Made by a program: the position numbers and the translations under genes. A DNA stretch of 64,000 nt, taken from positions 7,379,036 to 7,443,035 of the forward strand of contig NC_047073.1 in the NCBI RefSeq assembly GCF_902459465.1, in the 5' to 3' direction. The first letter of the stretch is position 1. Each line of letters begins with the position of its first letter. The notes under the pieces were generated by a model. That model was not told the DNA's origin. It made no database searches and saw only the letters and a program-made list of their open reading frames with translations. Source of the DNA: Asterias rubens (taxonomy: Eukaryota; Echinodermata; Asteroidea; Forcipulatida; Asteriidae). Positions 53,035 to 63,016 of the stretch are shown one piece after another.

Positions 53035-53198
53035 CCTAGAGCAGGACAGGGGATGAATATACAATTATTGTGGTGATAAAGCTGGGCTGGCGCAATCCAA
53101 CGTAGATGTCCGACAGAGGCAAAGTGTAATTATTGAAGGAACTTGGAGGGTTAATTCTAACACTATCCGTCCTCTGTCGGTGTCCAGTGGCCAAGTGT
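53035..53198. repeat. 164-bp direct repeat, right copy
   Basis: Same sequence as 51798-51961. Left neighbour is ACTCA-C, so on the minus strand this copy ends CTCTAG|GTGAGT, a perfect splice donor that the left copy lacks. Confidence 0.9.
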
Positions 53199-53339
53199 CA
53201 AACCACTTCCTTGGGTTTGGTCACTGACCCCTGAGACATCCCTTCCTCAATAGCCGTGATCGGTTGCAAAGCCTGCTACCAATCACCCACTCATCACACA
53301 CCACCAGGCAACCACCCACCCCTAGACTCGCCCTAGTCC

Positions 53340-53584
53340 GAGCAGGACATAGGTAAACTAGGGGTAACAAAAAAAAGGGGGGCTGCAATTTCATCCCATT
53401 ACACATGCGATACACAACACATGGGACCAACGGCTTTACGACCCATCCGAAGGACGAAGCAGTGGTTAAGTGTCTTGCTTAAGGACACAAGTGTCACGGC
53501 TGGGGGGATTCGAACCCACACTCTGCTGATCAGAAACACCAGAGTTTGAATTCAATGCTCTTAACCACTCGGCCACGACACTTC
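53340..53584 (-). mobile_element. tRNA-derived SINE, reverse
   Basis: Minus strand head GTGTCGTGGCCGAGTGGTTA and GTGTGGGTTCGAATCCCCCC. The body contains GTGTCCTTAAGCAAGACACT and TCCTTCGGATGGGTCGTAAA. Same tRNA-like head as 48541, with a different body. Confidence 0.8.
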
Positions 53585-53592
53585 TATGTAGT

Positions 53593-53672
53593 GCCCGCAG
53601 CGGGATTCGAACCCGGGTCCAAGAGGTAGAAGGCGAGGAAATATACCACTACACAAACCCGACTGCCCAAAG
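53593..53672 (-). repeat. tRNA-like dispersed element, copy 4
   Basis: Minus strand TTTGTGTAGTGGTATATTTC, TCGCCTTCTACCTCTTG, GACCCGGGTTCGAATCCCGC. Most tRNA-like of the four copies, but the acceptor stem (GGGCAGTC... against ...GCGGGCAC) does not pair. Confidence 0.55.
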
Positions 53673-53693
53673 AGCAATCGTTATTAAAGACAG

Positions 53694-54074
53694 TGGACAC
53701 TATTGGTAATTGTCAGAGACCAGTCTTCTCATTTGGTGTATGTCAACATATGCATGAAATAACAAACCTGTGAAAATTTTAGCTCAATTGGTCGTTGAAG
53801 TTGCGAGATATTAATGAAAGAAAAAACACCCTTGTCACACGAAGTTGTGTGCGTTTAGAATAGATGGTTGATTTCGAGACCTCAAGTTCTAAACTTGAGG
53901 TCTCGAAATCAAATTCGTGGAAAATTACTTCTTTCTCGTAAACTACTCCACTTCAGAGGGAGCCGTTTCTCACAATGTTGTATACTACCAACCTCTCCCC
54001 ATTACTCGCTACCAAGTAAGGTTTTATGCTAATAATTATTTTGAGTAATTACCAATAGTGTCCACTGCCTTTAA
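53694..54074 (+). mobile_element. MITE family A, copy 4
   Basis: TTAAAGACAGTGGACACTAT to ATAGTGTCCACTGCCTTTAA. Central palindrome GATTTCGAGACCTCAAG / CTTGAGGTCTCGAAATC is intact. One of the best-preserved copies. Confidence 0.9.
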
Positions 54075-54324
54075 CATTCAGAGATCTTGATTAATAACGA
54101 AAGAAAATATTTACAAATAAAACAAAACACACCATTGGACTTCTTTTGAGCATGTTAAATAAAATATGTTTTAATAGCTGTTTTTGCCCATTTTGGTTAG
54201 TTACATTGTATAACTGTACAAAGGGGATTTTTTTAAGATGGAGCCCCAAAGTTCACTTTATCGATATTGATACAGTCAACCCACGCTATAAAGAGCACTG
54301 GTTCAAAGAGGCTCGGCTTACCTG

Positions 54325-54705
54325 ATAAAAGGCAGTGGACACTATTGGTAATTGTCAAAGACTAGCCTTCACAGTTGGTGTATCTCAACATATGCATAAA
54401 ATAACAAACCTGTGAAAATTTGAGCCCAATCGGTCATTGAAGTTGCGAGATAATTATGAAAGAAAAACAACCCTTATCACACAAAGTTGTGTGCGTTTAG
54501 ATGGTTGATTTCGAGACCTCAAGTTCAGGTCTCAAAATCAAATTCGTGGAAAATTACTTCTTTCTCGAAAGAACTATGGCACTTCAGAGGGAGCCGTTTT
54601 TTCACAATGTTTTATACCATCAACCTCTCCCCATTACTCGTCACCAAGAAAGGTTTATGCCAATAATTATTTTGAGTAATTACCAATAGTGTCCACTGCC
54701 TTTAA
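54325..54705 (+). mobile_element. MITE family A, copy 5
   Basis: Close relative of copy 4, with the same ends (AAAGGCAGTGGACACTATTG to ATAGTGTCCACTGCCTTTAA) and a slightly shortened central palindrome. Confidence 0.9.
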
Positions 54706-54851
54706 ATCATTGACATGCTGCAAATAAAGTTGGTACTGAACGAAGAAAACCTCGATCAACTAACTCCTGTTCACTATACTTTGTTGTGGCAAGACAACTC
54801 ACATCACTTGTGCCAACAGAGTCTCCTCAGTCTACGAACCCAAACACTGGA

Positions 54852-55127
54852 TTAAAGGCACTGGACACTATTGGTAATTACTCAAAATAATTATTAGCAT
54901 AAAAACTCACTTGGTAACAAGTAATGGGGAGAGGTAGATCGAAATCAAGCATCTGAAAGCACACAACTTCGTGTGACAAGGGTGTTTTTTGTTTCACAGT
55001 TATCTCGCAACTCTGACGACCGATTGAGCTCAAATTTTCACAGGTTTGTTATTTTATGCATATGTTGAGATACACCAAGGTAGAAGACTGGTCTTTGACA
55101 ATTACCAATAGTGTCCCCTGTCTTTAA
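54852..55127 (-). mobile_element. MITE family A, copy 6 (internally deleted, reverse)
   Basis: TTAAAGGCACTGGACACTAT to ATAGTGTCCCCTGTCTTTAA, lacking about 100 bp including one side of the central palindrome. Confidence 0.88.
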
Positions 55128-55339
55128 ACTTCCAAATCACATCAGAAACACAACATCCTTCAACACATTAAAGACACTTCTGAAAGCCCACCTGTTTCAG
55201 GAGGCCTACCATCAATGACTTATTTATTTTGTCTATGCCTCGGTGCCTTGGAGCAAACCATTGGTTTAGGCGCTTTATACATTTTGCATAATTGATTCTA
55301 AAGCCCCACATCTCACTCAATCAATGTCGCATTACAAGG

Positions 55340-56219
55340 ACCCAGCATTACAAGGGCCCAGTTTCATAGAGCTGCTTAAACAGACATCGAGAGTCGACTG
55401 TATTAGTCCATGTAGCATTACAAGGGCCCAGTTTCATAGAGCTGCTTAAACAGACATCGAGAGTCGACTGTATTAGTCAATGTAGCATTACAAGGGCCCA
55501 GTTTCAAAGAGCTGCTGAAACAGACATCGAGAGTCGACTGTATTAGTCCATGTAGCATTACAAGGGCCCAGTTTCATAGAGCTGCTGAAACAGACATCGA
55601 GAGTCGACTGTATTAGTCCATGTAGCATTACAAGGGCCCAGTTTCATAGAGCTGCTTAAACAGACATCGAGAGTCGACTGTATTAGTCCATGTAGCATTA
55701 CAAGGGCCCAGTTTCATAGAGCTGCTTAAACAGACATCGAGAGTCGACTGTATTAGTCAATGTAGCATTACAAGGGCCCAGTTTCATAGAGCTGCTTAAA
55801 CAGACATCGAGAGTCGACTGTATTAGTCAATGTAGCATTACAAGGGCCCAGTTTCATAGAGCTGCTTAAACAGACATCGAGAGTCGACTGTATTAGTCCA
55901 TGTAGCATTACAAGGGCCCAGTTTCATAGAGCTGCTTAAACAGACATCGAGAGTCGACTGTATTAGTCAATGTAGCATTACAAGGGCCCAGTTTCATAGA
56001 GCTGCTGAAACAGACATCGAGAGTCGACTGTATTAGTCAATGTAGCATTACAAGGGCCCAGTTTCATAGAGCTGCTAAAACAGACATCGAGAGTCGACTG
56101 TATTAGTCAATGTAGCATTACAAGGGCCCAGTTTCAAAGAGCTGCTTAAACAGACATCGAGAGTCGACTGTATTAGTCAATGTAGCATTACAAGGGCCCA
56201 GTTTTATAGAGCTGCTTAA
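55340..56219. repeat. 70-bp satellite (about 12.5 units)
   Basis: Unit TGTAGCATTACAAGGGCCCA + GTTTCATAGAGCTGCTTAAA + CAGACATCGAGAGTCGACTG + TATTAGTCMA. Units are nearly identical, differing at five or six positions. GGGCCCAGTTTCATAGAGCT is the end sequence of the foldback elements at 58010 and 61090. Confidence 0.97.
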
Positions 56220-56699
56220 ATAGAAGAAAAAAATTCGCTTAATAATCTTATGCAATGCAAAAAACAGTCACAGTGTACACAAGTCGTGTTATTTTGGCTG
56301 GTAAACTTAACTTCACCCTGATAAGCATTATTTTGTTGTGCTAAGCTTTGTATTTAAGCAGCTCTATAAAATTGCATGGTCCATATTCAAGAGCTGCTTT
56401 TAAAAGCAGAAAATATTGCCTAGCCCTTTTTTTCGTTAGTCAATAAGCAGAATACTGGTCACAGCTGGGGTACACATGACAGGGTAAGAATATGTGATAA
56501 GCTACATGTACTTGTTGTGGTGCTAATAAGCAGCTCTATGACAGTGGTAACCCAATGGAAACCATACTTTCATGTACATTGTTGTACAACCACACACACA
56601 TTATTTTTTTTTATAAAGAGTTACCAAGGAAAACAGATTTGTTTTTGATAAATTGATAAAATTAATACTTGTCAAATAATACACCACAAGGGAAACAAA
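56220..56699. mobile_element. foldback-type element remains
   Basis: AGCAGCTCTATAAAATTG (56355) and CAAGAGCTGCTTTTAAAAG continue the same family as the satellite's source element. TAAGCAGCTCTATGAC occurs near 56526. Confidence 0.5.
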
Positions 56700-56785
56700 G
56701 ACAAATTTACAAGAGTTGGATTAGAACCAACGACCTCCGGATTGACATGCAGGCACTCTACCACCTGAGCTATCAAGCCCTATGT
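56700..56785 (-). repeat. tRNA-like sequence
   Basis: Minus strand GATAGCTCAGGTGGTAGAGT (A box) and GTCGTTGGTTCTAATCCAAC (B box). The anticodon stem does not pair, so this is a pseudo-tRNA or SINE head. Confidence 0.45.
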
Positions 56786-57340
56786 TGGCAACCTCCCTGG
56801 TTTGTCCAAACCCAATCAAAATTAATATATTTAATACATTGTTATTGTACACCAACCCTTACATAAACCACTGTCAAATCGTACAGCGAAAAACAGTAGG
56901 AGATTTTCTACCAAATTTTGCAAAGTAAGTTTTGAAAGTAAAGCGAAAGAAAATGTGAAGAAATATAAATGTTCAGCTCTCTTAAGAAGTATTCAGCATG
57001 AATATATAACAGTTTCCCCTCAACAAAGTAAAGAGAAGAAAAAAAAATAGAGATTATAAATATGGAGTCTACACCAGACCAATTGAGCCAAGACAATGGT
57101 CAAAAGGCTGTCAACCCTTTTTCAGTTCAAATCGTAGCCCCAGCAGAAGATCACAAGAAATAAAAAAGAGATAGCGTGACTGTTTAGTATGTTTGCTTGT
57201 TGCTCAAATTACCCCTCAGAATGGATTTCCATTCCTATGTGGAATAATAAGTTTTCAACAATAACTTATAAATGGCATAAAAAATAAAGGAAAACAAAAA
57301 ATAAATCAAGGGATGAGTTGTTTACCTGTGTGAACATTCC
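56786..57340. other. no gene seen
   Basis: AT-rich with no recognisable element. Confidence 0.45.
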
Positions 57341-57590
57341 AGGGCCCAATTTTATGACTGCTTACTGCCGAATTCTGCGCTTACGATCACGATTCCCCGC
57401 TTATGTGCAAGCGCTGAATTTCTGCGCTAGCCTTGTAAGCGTAGAATGCCTATTGATGTGGAGTACGCACGCGCAGAAGTAAAAAATCACAGCTAACTCG
57501 TGAAATACGCTTGCCGTAAACACAGAATTCCCTGCTTTGGTAAGCGCCGATTCTGTGCTTACGGTAAGCAGAGCCATGTAATTGGGCCCT
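57341..57590. mobile_element. 250-bp foldback MITE
   Basis: AGGGCCCAATTTTATGACTG then CTTAC at the left; GTAAGCAGAGCCATGTAATT then GGGCCCT at the right. The interior repeats GTAAGCGC-type motifs. A partial relative is at about 36605-36705. Confidence 0.85.
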
Positions 57591-58009
57591 GAAAAAAACT
57601 TGCGAGTCTGAGATCCGCTTTATCTTAAACCCAGAACCTCCCAGACGTTAGAACTCAGGAGGTTCACAGACTGTGAATCACCAGAAATACAAAACTACAG
57701 GTTTGGACACAATGTGGACTATTTCTCTCTCCTTTTGGTTACTGCTTTACTTCTATCTGGATAAATCTTAAAGGCTCTAGGAAATTGTGAGAAAATTCAG
57801 AGAGCTCGCTTGTCTGATGTTCACACTCTAAGAAACACAATTTTTGACAGTTATTTCTGACAACTTTTCGCCGCTCACACTTACGTTATGTCCTTTTTCC
57901 AGGCACACAACAAAGTGTGAAGTACAACAAGTGTGAAGTACAGCACAACTAAATTATCTTATTTAACGCTTTCTTTTTATAGCCAACCCAACAGCTACTC
58001 AAAACCTAC

Positions 58010-58175
58010 CGCCATTTTCATAGAGCTGCCAAGAACATAAATATATCAAGCACACTAAAATCCTGCTTAGCACAATCGGTTACCAGCTAAAATGAGATTT
58101 AATGTACATAGTTTGTGACTGGTCCCCTTTCCATTTCCGCTAAGCAGTAAAGCAGCTCTATGAAATGGGGTCCTG
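58010..58175. mobile_element. foldback MITE (AGAGCTGC/GCAGCTCT type)
   Basis: CATTTTCATAGAGCTGCCAA at the left and AAGCAGCTCTATGAAATGGG at the right are inverse, with CCTGCTTAGCAC / CGCTAAGCAG inside. Confidence 0.75.
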
Positions 58176-58905
58176 TTGAATCCAATGCAGCCATTTGTAG
58201 GGGTGACCAGTGAAACCATTTAAAAGAAACATTAAATATTCTAGTTGATTACTTAAATTTCACATTCTAAAAATAGTTTTAAAAACACCAAATGATAATA
58301 GCATTATCTTTAAAAACAAATATTCCTTCCCTAAATTCCCTTCTCGAGGACGACACCTCAAAACTACCAAGTTATTCCGTATCTAAAAAGATAGAATTAA
58401 AACAGTTTATTGTACAGTCTCTTGAAAGGAAAATTTTAAAACTGGCTTTTGAGTTTTCAAGGCAGTAGGGATGCGTCTTTTTACTAATGCAAAGCCAACA
58501 TTTTCTCCATTAGCATTTTATTGCTATAAGTTGTTTATGAAAGCTCAGAAATTGTACGTATTTTATTTACATGAGATTCTCTATGATTGGAGGGATGGTT
58601 AAAAAAACAGTTGATGATTAGGCGAACATTGGTGTTGCCATGGTTACATCCTTAAATGTTAGTTACCCAGCAACCATAACGAGTAACATGGATGTCTTGA
58701 TATGGTGTCATGTTGCGTAAGCGTCTATTTAGTCAACTATCTTGCATTTACAGTGGTTAGAAATTTGTTTAAAAGAGGGGACTGATGGGCTAATGCACAA
58801 TCATCTACTGACCTCTTGCTAAGGGCGCCCTACTCAAGTGGTGGCATGAGCGTAAATGTCTATTTAGTTGACAATCTTACATTTACAGTGGTTAGAAATT
58901 TAAAA
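58176..58905. other. no gene seen
   Basis: A duplicated phrase (GTCTATTTAGTCAACTATCT with ACAGTGGTTAGAAATT) occurs at 58722-58770 and 58857-58900. It leads into the next array. No coding signal. Confidence 0.4.
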
Positions 58906-59422
58906 CCGGATCTGTGCTCTGAGTGGGTACTGAGCAATCTTCTAATGACCGGATCTGTGCTCTGAGTGGGTACTGAGCAATCTTCTAATGACCAGATCTG
59001 TGCTCTGAGTGGGTACTGAGCAATCTTCTAATGACCGGATCTGTGCTCTGAGTGGGTACTGAGCAATCTTCTAATGACCGGATCTGTGCTCTGAGTGGGT
59101 ACTGAGCAATCTTCTAATGACCGGATCTGTGCTCTGAGTGGGTACTGAGCAATCTTCTAATGACCGGATCTGTGCTCTGAGTGGGTAATGAGCAATCTTC
59201 TAATGACCGGATCTGTGCTCTGAGTGGGTAATGAGCAATTATCTAATGACCGGATCTGTGCTCTGAGTGGGTAATGAGCAATCTTCTAATGACCGGATCT
59301 GTGCTCTGAGTGGGTACTGAGCAATCTTCTAATGACCGGATCTGTGCTCTGAGTGGGTACTGAACAATCTTCTAATGACCGGATCTGTGCTCTGAGTGGG
59401 TAATGGCCAACCTTCTAATGAC
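58906..59422. repeat. 43-bp minisatellite (12 units)
   Basis: Unit CCGGATCTGTGCTCTGAGTG + GGTACTGAGCAATCTTCTAA + TGA, highly homogeneous. Confidence 0.97.
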
Positions 59423-59651
59423 CTCTAAAAGAGGGCACCCTACCCGGATGAGGAAGGCATCAAAACTATTAAGATTTCTCAAAAATTTAACATTCATAAA
59501 TACCCCAGACAGTTTCTCAACTCCTATTGGTGGAGAGCGCATCACGTGGGGGTATTTAAACCTTTGATTATGACTAGCTGGAGCTGTTTATAACAAGCTA
59601 GCTTGTCGGGCGCGAAAGATTATCAAGCAGAACTCAATTCATAGCTTTAGT

Positions 59652-59762
59652 AACAGCGCGTAATCTAAGCGCACGCGCGTTATCTAAGCGCACGCGCGTT
59701 ATCTAAGCGCACGCATAATCTAAGTGCGCGCGCGTAATCTAAGCGCACGCGCGTACACACAA
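59652..59762. repeat. GCGCACGCGCGTTATCTAA tandem repeat
   Basis: Five to six CpG-rich units of about 20 bp (TAATCTAAGCGCACGCGCG type) in an otherwise AT-rich region; purine-pyrimidine alternation is marked. Confidence 0.9.
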
Positions 59763-59872
59763 CACACGCGCATCAAACAGATTCTTCGCAAAGTTTTGGA
59801 AAAAAATATTTCAAACCTCGAATTTTCAATTGTTAAAGTGTCTGTAACTGTATTTTTTAACGTTTTTTAACA

Positions 59873-59997
59873 AAAGGGCATTTATGAATGGGAATAATAA
59901 AGTAGTGACTCGTTCTTAAAACGTCTGTTAAAAACCTTGCAAGGTCGTTGCCATTGAAGAACTCGTCACTACCCCTTTATTCCCTTATTTACGGCCA
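59873..59997. mobile_element. ~125-bp imperfect foldback element
   Basis: GGGAATAATAAAGTAGTGAC then TCGTTCTT is inverse to GAAGAACTCGTCACTACC then CCTTTATTCCC. Confidence 0.7.
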
Positions 59998-60400
59998 ATT
60001 TGACTCTTCACCATCTTTCAAACAGACTTTGTTTACTTAACCATACTTATCACCACAGGGATGATTCAAAAACTGTATCAACAAGAAAAAACATGGAAGA
60101 TCAAGATTTGAATTATCGAACTAATGTAAACTCTGACATTGTTTAAAATGAGTTACGACTCTTTTCTTTGGTAATTATTGAAGACTAGAGGAAAAAATAC
60201 TCTGTCCTTGTTAATAATAAAAAGTTTGAATTCCCATTAAAAAAATTAAAATTCACTATATTAAATTTTTTCATCTATACAATTATTGCAAAACCATTTA
60301 GGAAATTCCCTGTAAAACATTTAAACACTGAATCTTCAAACTGGACAACATACTGAAGTTTCACTTTGCTTCTTTAAATTCTGCGTTATAAGTCAGCAGT

Positions 60401-60795
60401 TTAAAGGAATACGTTGCCTTGGATTGGACGAGTTGGTCTATAAAAAGCGTTTGAAACCGTTTGTTATGAAATGCATATGGTTAGAAAGATGTTTTAAAAG
60501 TAGAATATAATGATCCACACAAGTATCACTCAAAATTGCATGGTTTTCCTTTTACCTCGTCAACTAACACAGTCGGCCATTTATGGGAGTCAAATTTTTG
60601 ACTCCCTTTTGACACCCATAAATGGCCGACTGTGTTTGTTTCGCGACGTAAAACTGTGCAATTGTGAGTGATACTTGTGTGGATCATTATATTCTACTTT
60701 TAAAACATCTTTCTAACCATATGCATTTCATAACAAACGGTTTCAAACGCTTTTATAGGCCATCTCGTCCGATCCAAGGCAACGTGTTCCTTTAA
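60401..60795. mobile_element. MITE family B, copy 2 (full-length hairpin)
   Basis: TTAAAGGAATACGTTGCCTT to AAGGCAACGTGTTCCTTTAA. Same hairpin as 22711-23092, with the centre TTGACTCCCTTTTGACACCC. Confidence 0.88.
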
Positions 60796-61089
60796 GCAAG
60801 ATTATTTTTGTTCTAACGCTGTAACTTTTGATGACCGACAACAAATTCCACTGCTTTGGAATCTTCTAAAAGCTGGTAAACATTGTCCTCTTTTTATTAA
60901 AAATAGATTTGAACTTCAGAGAGTTTCACATCCAAAACTCAACCTAAACACCCGAAATAGAGGGCTGTAATCATTTTTTCTTTTCTTTTTTTACAATGAC
61001 AGACTTTTTGATTTGTAGGAAACACCAAAAACAAATCATATCTCAAACAATGTAAATGGTTCTTCATACAAGAATCGTATTGTCTTGTG
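60796..61089. other. no gene seen
   Basis: AT-rich linker between two mobile elements. Confidence 0.4.
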
Positions 61090-61310
61090 ATGGCAGAGCC
61101 CAAGTTCATAGAGCTGCTAAAGCAGACTTCACTGTTTGATTATTTTCTGCTTAGCATAAGTAAGTAGGAAACCAGATGCAAATTTACATATGAGATGGCT
61201 GTTTGGCTGGTGATATATTTCTGGTAAGCAGGATTGTTTTCTGCTTAGCTTATGTTCGTGCTGAAGCAGCTGAAACTAAGCACTGTGCAGGACCCAGTTT
61301 CGTAGAACAT
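61090..61310. mobile_element. foldback MITE relative
   Basis: GCCCAAGTTCATAGAGCTGC with TGCTTAGCATAAG at the left; CTGCTTAGCTTATG and ACCCAGTTTCGTAGAAC at the right. Same family as 58010. Confidence 0.55.
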
Positions 61311-61610
61311 GGCAGCTGCATGGACTCAACATATTCGACCATCCATCATTGTCAACAGACAACATACAGCAAGTTCAAGTGCGCATATTTAGTCAACTAC
61401 TGACCAGCAATGTATTGCGCAGTGACGCACTCACTCGAATGACTCGCTCGGAAATCTTGTCAACCATCGATACCACGGTATTAAACACTCTATTGCCTTG
61501 CGCGTTTTCCATATAGTGTCACTGGTTACCCTCTGTGCTTTACGGATGGTAGCATGGAACAGGCTATTGGGACCTGTGAAGAAACCATAGTCATGAGGAT
61601 GGTTCCAAAT

Positions 61611-62180
61611 GGTCAACCACAGTAGTCAACCATATTATGGTCAACCACAGTAGTCAACCATATTATGGTCGACCACAGTAGTCAACCATATTATGGTCAA
61701 CCACAGTAGTCAACCATATTATGGTCGACCACAGTAGTCAACCATATTATGGTCCACCACAGTAGTCAACCATATTATGGTCGACCACAGTAGTCAACCA
61801 TATTATGGTCGACCACAGTAGTCAACCATATTATGGTCGACCACAGTAGTCAACCATATTATGGTCCACCACAGTAGTCAACCATATTATGGTCGACCAC
61901 AGTAGTCAACCATATTATGGTCAACCACAGTAGTCAACCATATTATGGTCAACCATATTATGGTCGACCACAGTAGTCAACCATATTATGGTCCACCACA
62001 GTAGTCAACCATATTATGGTCGACCACAGTAGTCAACCATATTATGGTCAACCACAGTAGTCAACCATATTATGGTCAACCATATTATGGTCGACCACAG
62101 TAGTCAACCATATTATGGTCAACCACAGTAGTCAACCATATTATGGTCGACCACAGTAGTCAACCATATTATGGTCCACC
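61611..62180. repeat. 28-bp minisatellite (about 20 units)
   Basis: Unit TCAACCACAGTAGTCAACCA + TATTATGG, with TCGACC and TCCACC variants in a repeated higher-order pattern and two truncated units. Confidence 0.97.
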
Positions 62181-62382
62181 AGCCTGGGTTAGAGTGAACA
62201 TGGTAAACGGTAAACCTTTACTTAGCCATGGTGCACACTCGACCTTGCTCAAAGTAAGCATTTGAGTTGGGGACGAAAAGAGAACCAACATAGTACCTAA
62301 GCGCAGCAATAAATCCAGCTGCCTCTTAATACAACAAAAAAGGAAATTCTTAAAGTAAAGAATGCCAAGTGTGAGAAACTAG

Positions 62383-62703
62383 AGTGCCAAAATGGCCCCA
62401 GACTGGCTTCACCCAGCAGCCTACAAAGTGCAACTTAACAGGGTGCCAAAATGGCCCAGACTGGCTTCACCCAGTAGCCTACAAAGTGCAACTTAACAGA
62501 GTGCCAAAAATGGCCCAGACTGGCTTCACCCAGTAGCCTGCAAAGTGCAACTTAACAGAGTGTCAAAAATGGCCCAGACTGACTTCACCCAGTAGCCTAC
62601 CCTACAGAGTGCAACTTAACAAAGTGCCAAAAAGGCCCCAGACTGGCTTCACCAAATAGCCTACAAAGTGGAACTTAACATAGTGCCAAAAATGGCCCAA
62701 GAT
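62383..62703. repeat. ~59-65-bp tandem repeat (5-6 units)
   Basis: Unit AGTGCCAAAATGGCCCAGAC + TGGCTTCACCCAGTAGCCTA + CAAAGTGCAACTTAACAG. Diverged more than the other arrays. Confidence 0.93.
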
Positions 62704-62925
62704 TGGCCTCATTATCCAGCTGCCAATATTCAGCAAAAAAGAAAGAAAAACAATTTACAGTAATAAGCATTGCAATGTATAGATTAGCTTAAAAGGAGTG
62801 CCAACATGACGTGTAAACGGCCCCACATCGACACCATTGCTGCTGGATGGCTTGGATGAATAGATGCATTATGTACACTGCTTCTGCCTGTGTAAATTAA
62901 AAAGTCCATTCCCTGGAAGCCCCTC

Positions 62926-63016
62926 TTAGCGGATTCTCAGCGTTCCGGCTCGGAGATGTCTCAAAATAACGCTCATGGTGTCAACGACCTCTCCAAAGCT
63001 TGGTCTGTCTCTGGCC
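62926..63016 (-). CDS. last coding exon of a protein kinase
   Basis: Minus strand: acceptor TGTCGGATACAG, one base completing the previous codon, then ARDRPSFGEVVDTMSVILRH, LRAGTLRIR and a stop. R-D-R-P-S-F-x-E-V-V is the conserved subdomain XI end of protein kinase domains (the R-P-x-F pattern of tyrosine and tyrosine-kinase-like families). The short tail means the catalytic domain ends close to the C-terminus. The upstream exons lie beyond the right edge of the window, so family and activity cannot be assigned. The tandem arrays at 61.6-62.7 kb lie just downstream and could be in its 3'UTR. Confidence 0.75.

Noticed and set aside
53593..53672. Functional tRNA gene on the minus strand
   Set aside because: The T-arm and B box are good but the acceptor stem does not pair and the anticodon arm is poor; similar pieces recur as dispersed repeats.
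55340..56219. CRISPR array, given regular 70-bp spacing
   Set aside because: The whole unit repeats with no unique spacers, and the context is eukaryotic.
61611..62180. CRISPR-like regular repeat
   Set aside because: Contiguous 28-bp repeats with no spacers; a minisatellite.
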